Below, in pieces: positions 6,171 through 10,042 of a stretch of DNA of 10,042 bases. The notes below the pieces were generated by a model that made no database searches, had not been told where the DNA came from, and was given only the letters and a program-made list of their open reading frames with translations. This stretch comes from an uncultured Actinomycetes bacterium (GTDB lineage Bacteria; Actinomycetota; Actinomycetes; Nanopelagicales; Nanopelagicaceae): the NCBI GenBank assembly GCA_903901905.1, contig CAIUSQ010000249.1, positions 1 through 10,042 on the forward strand, written 5' to 3'. Each line of letters opens with the position of its first letter. Position 1 is the stretch's first letter. The position numbers and the translations under genes are program-made.

Positions 6171-6177
6171 TAGCTTT

Positions 6178-6225
6178 ATGAGTTCCAATTTAAATATGCG
6201 AACAATCCGTTGTGGCGCTTTCTAA
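6178..6225 (+). CDS. Possible leaderless 15-codon upstream ORF
   Basis: ATG at 6178 opens MSSNLNMRTIRCGAF and stops with TAA at 6223-6225. The start sits 7 nt after a TAGGAT -10 element. The ORF overlaps the annotated helicase GTG (6212) in another frame and stops 1 nt before a second in-frame helicase GTG at 6227, which would allow terminating ribosomes to restart. The peptide has no recognisable family. It may be a leader peptide, or a chance ORF in an untranslated leader. Confidence 0.33.
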   Translation: MSSNLNMRTIRCGAF

Positions 6226-7567
6226 CGTGGCATTAACTTTTGCAGAGCTTCCACTACGTAGTCAGACGATCGAAGCCTTGCATGCCCATGGTTTTCTGGC
6301 ACCCTTTGCGATTCAAGAAATGGTTCTTCCTATCGCTTTGGCCGATGGAGATGTAATTGGTCAAGCAAAGACAGGAACCGGTAAAACTCTAGCTTTTGGA
6401 ATTCCTGTGATCGAACGTGTCATCGCGCCCAATGATGCAGAGTGGGAAGCATTTTCAAAGAAGGGTTTACCTCAAGTTTTAATTGTTGTCCCCACTCGTG
6501 AACTTTGTACCCAAGTCACTAGAGATATTGAAGAGCTTGCATCAAACCGTGGAATTCGAACCTTAGCCGTCTACGGCGGACGAGCATTTGAACCACAAAT
6601 CGAGGCTTTGCATGCCGGTGTTGAGATTGTTGTTGGAACACCTGGACGTTTGCTTGATCTATCTCGCCAAGGCCAGTTAAAACTTAAGGACGTATCTCGT
6701 TTGGTTTTAGATGAAGCTGATGAGATGTTGGACTTGGGATTTTTGCCAGATGTTGAAAAGATTTTAGCCAACACTCCAAACCGTTCGCAGACCATGTTGT
6801 TTTCAGCAACGATGCCTGGAGACATCATTGCTTTAGCGCGCAGATTTATGAATCAACCGATTCACATCCGTACCCAAGATAGCGAAGATGAGGGAGCAGT
6901 TGTCACGCGAATTGCTCAACATGTATTACGTGCACATGCGATGGATAAGATTGAAATGCTTGCTCGAATTTTGCAGGCTAATGGTCGAGGTCCCACAATG
7001 GTTTTTTGTCGCACAAAACGAACAGCGCAAAAGACAGCAGAGGATTTACTTGAGCGAGGATTTAAAGCGGCACCAATTCATGGTGACTTAGGCCAAGGTG
7101 CTCGCGAAAAAGCTTTAAGTGATTTCAAGGCGGGGAAATCTGATGTGCTTGTTGCAACAGATGTTGCTGCCCGCGGAATTGATATCGATGGAATAACTCA
7201 CGTTATTAACTATCAATGTCCAGAGGATGAAAAGACTTATGTTCACCGAATTGGACGAACTGCACGCGCCGGGGCACATGGAATTGCAGTGACATTTGTG
7301 GACTGGGATGAACTGGCTAGATGGAAAATGATAAATACTGTTTTGGATCTTGGACTTGCCGAGCCTGAAGAGACGTACTCTTCATCTGAGCACCTATACA
7401 AAGTGCTCGATATACCGGCTGGTTCAACTGGGCGAATTGTTAAAGCAAAGCCAGTTCCTAAAGTAGAAAATCGACCAAGTAAAAGCTCCGCACCAGTGAA
7501 AAAGGATGCACCGAAAGCTAAGACAGAACGCTCACGCGTGCGGACCAAAAAATTCAAAGAGAGCTAG
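6212..7567 (+). CDS. DEAD-box ATP-dependent RNA helicase
   Basis: Unwinds or remodels RNA duplexes using ATP, in ribosome assembly, mRNA turnover or cold adaptation. The 451 aa carry two RecA-like domains with all core motifs: Q motif around PFAIQ (31-35), AKTGTGKT (52-59), PTREL (94-98), TPGR (143-146), DEAD (167-170), SAT (198-200), VFCRTKR, ATDVAARGID (315-324) and HRIGRTARAG (345-354). A low-complexity basic tail from about 410 is rich in Lys, Pro and Arg and probably binds RNA non-specifically. It fits the RhlE/CshA-like group; exact subfamily is not certain. The start may be GTG 6212 or GTG 6227, five codons later; neither has a Shine-Dalgarno sequence. It follows the TetR gene after a 53-bp gap that appears to have its own promoter. 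Confidence 0.93.
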   Translation: MALSNVALTFAELPLRSQTIEALHAHGFLAPFAIQEMVLPIALADGDVIGQAKTGTGKTLAFGIPVIERVIAPNDAEWEAFSKKGLPQVLIVVPTRELCTQVTRDIEELASNRGIRTLAVYGGRAFEPQIEALHAGVEIVVGTPGRLLDLSRQGQLKLKDVSRLVLDEADEMLDLGFLPDVEKILANTPNRSQTMLFSATMPGDIIALARRFMNQPIHIRTQDSEDEGAVVTRIAQHVLRAHAMDKIEMLARILQANGRGPTMVFCRTKRTAQKTAEDLLERGFKAAPIHGDLGQGAREKALSDFKAGKSDVLVATDVAARGIDIDGITHVINYQCPEDEKTYVHRIGRTARAGAHGIAVTFVDWDELARWKMINTVLDLGLAEPEETYSSSEHLYKVLDIPAGSTGRIVKAKPVPKVENRPSKSSAPVKKDAPKAKTERSRVRTKKFKES

Positions 7568-7590
7568 TTATTTTAGAAAATTTGTAACTA
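7565..7590. terminator. Possible AT-only bidirectional stem at convergent gene ends
   Basis: TAGTTA (7565-7570) and TAACTA (7585-7590) form outer arms, and ATTTTAGAAAAT (7570-7581) forms a second, alternative stem inside. It fills the 24-bp gap between two converging genes and overlaps the helicase TAG. With no G-C core it would be weak; a terminator role rests on position. Confidence 0.3.
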
Positions 7591-7591
7591 T

Positions 7592-8203
7592 TTAGTTTTC
7601 TACAAACACTCGAATTGCATCAACTAACATCTGAACGGCAATAGCAGCAAGAAGTAAACCAGCAATCCTTGCAACAAGAGTTACTCCAGCTTCTTTGATA
7701 ACTTTCAAAATCGTTGTTGAAGCCATTAATGCTGCAGCGATTGCAATATGTACGGCAATCACAGCAGCGATTAAACCAGTTGCCATTTCAGGTGAATCAA
7801 CTTGTTGCACGAAAATCATAGTTGCAACAATTGCTCCAGGGCCTGCCAAAAGTGGAGTTCCTAGTGGAACTAAGGCAATGTTTGAATTTGATTCATCACC
7901 GTACTTGGAGGTGTTTCCGGTTAAGAGTTCTAGAGCCACTAACAAAAGTAAAAGTGCTCCAGCTGCTTGCAAAGCTTCCATGGAGATATTGAGATATCCC
8001 AAAATAAAGCGACCAAAAAGAGCAAAGATAGAAATGACAAGAAGTGAGACGGCTGCGGCCTGTATTGCAAGAATTCGTCGAACTCGCGGTGACTTATCTG
8101 CTACCAACCCTAAGAAAATGGGTGTTGCACCAGGTGGATCCATAATCACAAATAACGTTACAAAGGACTGAACCGCAAAAGTTATTGCACTGATCTCGTT
8201 CAT
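7592..8203 (-). CDS. MarC-family inner-membrane protein
   Basis: A 203-aa polytopic protein with about six membrane helices. It has the family signatures: MDPPGATPIFL near residues 21-31 after the first helix, and PLGTPLLAGPGAIV around 112-125, which mark the two inverted halves. MarC proteins were once linked to multiple antibiotic resistance, but the name is misleading and no clear transport substrate is established for most of them. Its ATG overlaps the stop of the PHP-domain gene by 4 nt (ATGA), so it is probably translated with it as the last gene of a three-gene operon. Confidence 0.88.
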   Translation of the reverse strand: MNEISAITFAVQSFVTLFVIMDPPGATPIFLGLVADKSPRVRRILAIQAAAVSLLVISIFALFGRFILGYLNISMEALQAAGALLLLLVALELLTGNTSKYGDESNSNIALVPLGTPLLAGPGAIVATMIFVQQVDSPEMATGLIAAVIAVHIAIAAALMASTTILKVIKEAGVTLVARIAGLLLAAIAVQMLVDAIRVFVEN

Positions 8204-9045
8204 AGCGAAATAACCCTTCTAGCATTTGCCTGTGCTTCTAACTTCTCCCATTGTGCCCTATCGGTGTGGTTTTCTGCCAATGAGTTGAGTTTTCCTGTTC
8301 CATGATAATCACTACTTCCGGTGACTACTAAATCTAATTCAGCTGCAATCACGCGCAATACCGCCCGCTCTGAAGGATTTTGATCACGATGATCAACTTC
8401 AATTCCATTTAAACCAGCGGTTACTAAGTCAGTAAAGTCATCAACGCCCAATATTTGCCCACGTCTGGAAGCAAATGGATGCGCAATGACGGCTACTCCT
8501 CCAGCTCGACGAATCAGTTTTACCGCTTCAATTGGTGTTGGTGCTGCATGTGAAACATAAAACCTTGATTCGTTATGAAGTAAATCTGTAAAAGCTTCAT
8601 CTCGTGATTTAACAATTTTTTTAGCTACAAGAGCATCGGCAAGATGGGGACGGCCCATAGTTGCGCCAGCGGGCATTGCTTTTTCTACATCCTCAATGGA
8701 GATATCAAAGCCTTCAGCCTGCATTTTTTGAATCATTTTTCTCATTCGTGGCAACCGGCCATCGCGTGTTTCTTCAAGAACTGTCTGCATCTGTTCATGA
8801 AGTGGATCAAATAAAAGTCCGAGCATATGCACACTGATTCCGTCATCAGTTAGACACGAAATTTCAGCACCCAAAGCTAGTTTTAAGTTTCCACGAAGAG
8901 ACTCTGTGGCTTCTTGCCAACCAGAAGTTGTATCGTGATCAGAAATTCCTAAAACATCTAGTCCCTGCACAATTGCTTTATTAACTAACTCCCGAGGAGA
9001 GTCCGTCCCATCACTAGATGTTGTGTGAGTGTGCAGATCAATCAT
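8200..9045 (-). CDS. PHP-domain phosphoesterase (TrpH/YciV-like)
   Basis: A 281-aa cytoplasmic metal-dependent phosphoesterase. Metal-binding residues are visible in order: H5, H7 and D12 in DLHTHTTSSDG, D37 and H38 in ISDHD, E61 in GAEIS, H73, H134 in MGRPH, H189 in VIAHPF, and D246 and H248 in GSSDYHG. This is a complete PHP site of the trinuclear type. E. coli YciV (RNase AM) and related proteins hydrolyse 3',5'-nucleoside bisphosphates or trim short 5' RNA ends, so a role in RNA or pAp turnover is likely, but the substrate is not shown. The insertion at about 90-170 is helical and matches the family. It overlaps the upstream EamA gene by 8 nt and the downstream marC-type gene by 4 nt. Confidence 0.87.
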   Translation of the reverse strand: MIDLHTHTTSSDGTDSPRELVNKAIVQGLDVLGISDHDTTSGWQEATESLRGNLKLALGAEISCLTDDGISVHMLGLLFDPLHEQMQTVLEETRDGRLPRMRKMIQKMQAEGFDISIEDVEKAMPAGATMGRPHLADALVAKKIVKSRDEAFTDLLHNESRFYVSHAAPTPIEAVKLIRRAGGVAVIAHPFASRRGQILGVDDFTDLVTAGLNGIEVDHRDQNPSERAVLRVIAAELDLVVTGSSDYHGTGKLNSLAENHTDRAQWEKLEAQANARRVISL

Positions 9046-9937
9046 TACTTGTACCTCTAGTTCTAGTTACAACTAATACGCAACCAATCAGAATCAACAC
9101 TATGCCCGGAATAATACCAATCGGAGGTTTTTGCCCTAGCCACCATAAGGCTAAAAGTGCGCTCAAAGGAACTTCAAAGAAAACTATCAAGGAGACAACT
9201 GCCGGTGACACTCTTTTTAAAACTGAGTTAAACATGGTGTGCCCCAACAACTGTGCTCCAACAATTAGGCCTAGGAGAACTAACCATTCTTTGCCAGCAA
9301 AATTAGTGATTTCATTTCCTGCAATTAAAGCCATTGGAAGAGCTGTCATGGAACAGACAAAATAACAAATAGTTGTGTAAGTCGAGGTTTCTAAAGTTCT
9401 TTGCGCCTTTGCTCCGGCCATGATGTAGGCAGCGGCGAGTGCTGCCGAAATAATTGCAGCAACATCTCCTGTAAATGCTCGAACTGAAATTTGAAGATCA
9501 ACACCTGAAACAAGGCCTACTCCCACAAAACAGACAATCATTCCAAGCCATGCAGAGGATGGAATATGACCACCGCTGAGTTTTACAAAAAGGGCGGTAA
9601 ATATTGGTTGTAATGCAACCAATGCTGTTCCTGCTGCAACAGAAGTCATTCGCATTGCCATAAAGAAGCCAATAAAGTGAAGAGCTAAAAGTACGCCAGC
9701 AACTACTGCCCATTTAACGCCGGTTCGATCTCGTGCATGTCGTAATGCAAATGGAAGTGTGAAAAAAGCGCCTCCAAGATTTCGCCAAAAAATCAAGGTG
9801 AGAATTGGCATACTGCTCAGTGCAATTAATGGACCAGATGTGCCGATTCCAATCATTCCGATGCATAATCTGATGAGATCTGGTTTGGCAGGAATGGCCG
9901 TGTGATGATCTCTACTTAATGATTGGCCTGCACTCAT
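9038..9937 (-). CDS. EamA/DMT-superfamily transporter
   Basis: A 299-aa membrane protein with about ten predicted helices arranged as two EamA repeats (roughly 25-150 and 160-290). The first repeat has FWRNLGGAFFTLPFALR and the run ALHFIGFFMAMRMTSVAAGTALVALQPIFTALF split over two helices; the second ends with SVLKRVSPAVVSLIVFFEVPLSALLALWWLGQKP. These are typical of drug/metabolite exporters; the substrate cannot be predicted. About 20 polar residues precede the first helix and there is no cleavable signal. First gene of the operon with the PHP and MarC proteins; the start ATG is 6 nt after a TACCTT -10 element and lacks a ribosome binding site, so the mRNA is probably leaderless. Confidence 0.88.
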   Translation of the reverse strand: MSAGQSLSRDHHTAIPAKPDLIRLCIGMIGIGTSGPLIALSSMPILTLIFWRNLGGAFFTLPFALRHARDRTGVKWAVVAGVLLALHFIGFFMAMRMTSVAAGTALVALQPIFTALFVKLSGGHIPSSAWLGMIVCFVGVGLVSGVDLQISVRAFTGDVAAIISAALAAAYIMAGAKAQRTLETSTYTTICYFVCSMTALPMALIAGNEITNFAGKEWLVLLGLIVGAQLLGHTMFNSVLKRVSPAVVSLIVFFEVPLSALLALWWLGQKPPIGIIPGIVLILIGCVLVVTRTRGTSND

Positions 9938-9943
9938 AGGACA

Positions 9944-9953
9944 AAGGTACCCT
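9944..9953. promoter_or_regulatory. Overlapping divergent -10 elements
   Basis: On the plus strand TACCCT (9948-9953) ends 6 nt before ATG 9960. On the minus strand TACCTT (9949-9944) ends 6 nt before ATG 9937. Both use the TA step of the same GGTACC palindrome (9946-9951), so two leaderless promoters share one core in a 22-bp gap. Confidence 0.5.
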
Positions 9954-9959
9954 TAACCT

Positions 9960-10042
9960 ATGAGCAGCAATCTCCTAAACCGAGTATTTCTCGCCCGTCT
10001 TACTGGCACCGCGGTCTTTGATCCAAATGGTGATCCAGTAGG
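9960..10042 (+). CDS. MgtE N-terminal/CBS-domain protein, 5' end only
   Basis: The first 27 codons of a gene cut by the window end. The reading NRVFLARLTGTAVFDPNGDPV matches the opening of actinobacterial proteins annotated as magnesium-transporter MgtE N-terminal and CBS-domain proteins, which begin with a PRC-barrel-like segment. Those proteins usually lack the membrane channel of true MgtE. The ATG is chosen because a TACCCT -10 lies 6 nt upstream. Domains beyond residue 27 cannot be seen. Confidence 0.65.
   Translation, partial: MSSNLLNRVFLARLTGTAVFDPNGDPV

Noticed and set aside
7695..8171. 158-codon plus-strand open frame opposite the MarC gene
   Set aside because: Low-quality composition with Ala/Thr/Lys-rich runs; it is the antisense of a well-supported membrane protein gene, and no ribosome binding site or promoter supports it.

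Overview
This is about 10 kb of compact, fairly AT-rich chromosome from an actinobacterium. The evidence is a mycothiol-pathway deacetylase (MshB) with its usual DUF6113 membrane partner, an actinobacterial 7Fe ferredoxin next to DapC, and GTG/TTG starts. Several start codons have a TANNNT -10 element only 6-7 nt upstream, which implies leaderless transcripts. Gene spacing is tiny, many junctions are 4-nt ATGA overlaps, and GC is low for the phylum. This fits a streamlined freshwater lineage such as the acI/Nanopelagicales group; that placement is inference.

Layout. Positions 1-230 are mostly non-coding. They hold a leftward promoter with a 14-bp palindrome over its -10 and possibly one tiny ORF. 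Positions 231-2583 are a minus-strand operon: 7Fe ferredoxin (GTG start), succinyldiaminopimelate aminotransferase DapC (TTG start), and a sugar-1-phosphate nucleotidyltransferase (GTG start). Divergent from it, 2681-4242 carries a 66-aa SH3-like protein coupled to a cysteinyl-tRNA synthetase of a minority actinobacterial type. A convergent gap with a degenerate 12-bp tandem repeat follows. Positions 4339-5516 (minus) are mshB and DUF6113. Divergent from mshB, 5547-7567 carries a TetR-family regulator and a DEAD-box RNA helicase. Positions 7592-9937 (minus) are a tightly overlapped operon of EamA/DMT transporter, PHP-domain phosphoesterase and MarC-family membrane protein. Divergent from that, 9960 to the window end is the start of an MgtE-N/CBS-type protein.

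How the genes work together. Most are housekeeping: lysine/peptidoglycan precursor synthesis (DapC), electron transfer (ferredoxin), activated sugar supply, cysteine charging, mycothiol synthesis, RNA remodelling and membrane transport. The CysRS and mshB are convergent neighbours and both touch cysteine/thiol metabolism, but nothing shows that they are co-regulated.

I see no mobile element, CRISPR array, tRNA, rRNA or phage gene, and no clear new multi-gene system. The unusual signals are small. They are a domain left on its own (SH3-like without its GNAT), a shared GCC(A)GTAGGATT promoter box before the TetR gene and before the helicase, a probable leaderless 15-codon upstream ORF that ends next to a helicase start, a bidirectional promoter whose two -10 elements overlap on one GGTACC, and the operator-like palindrome near the left edge.
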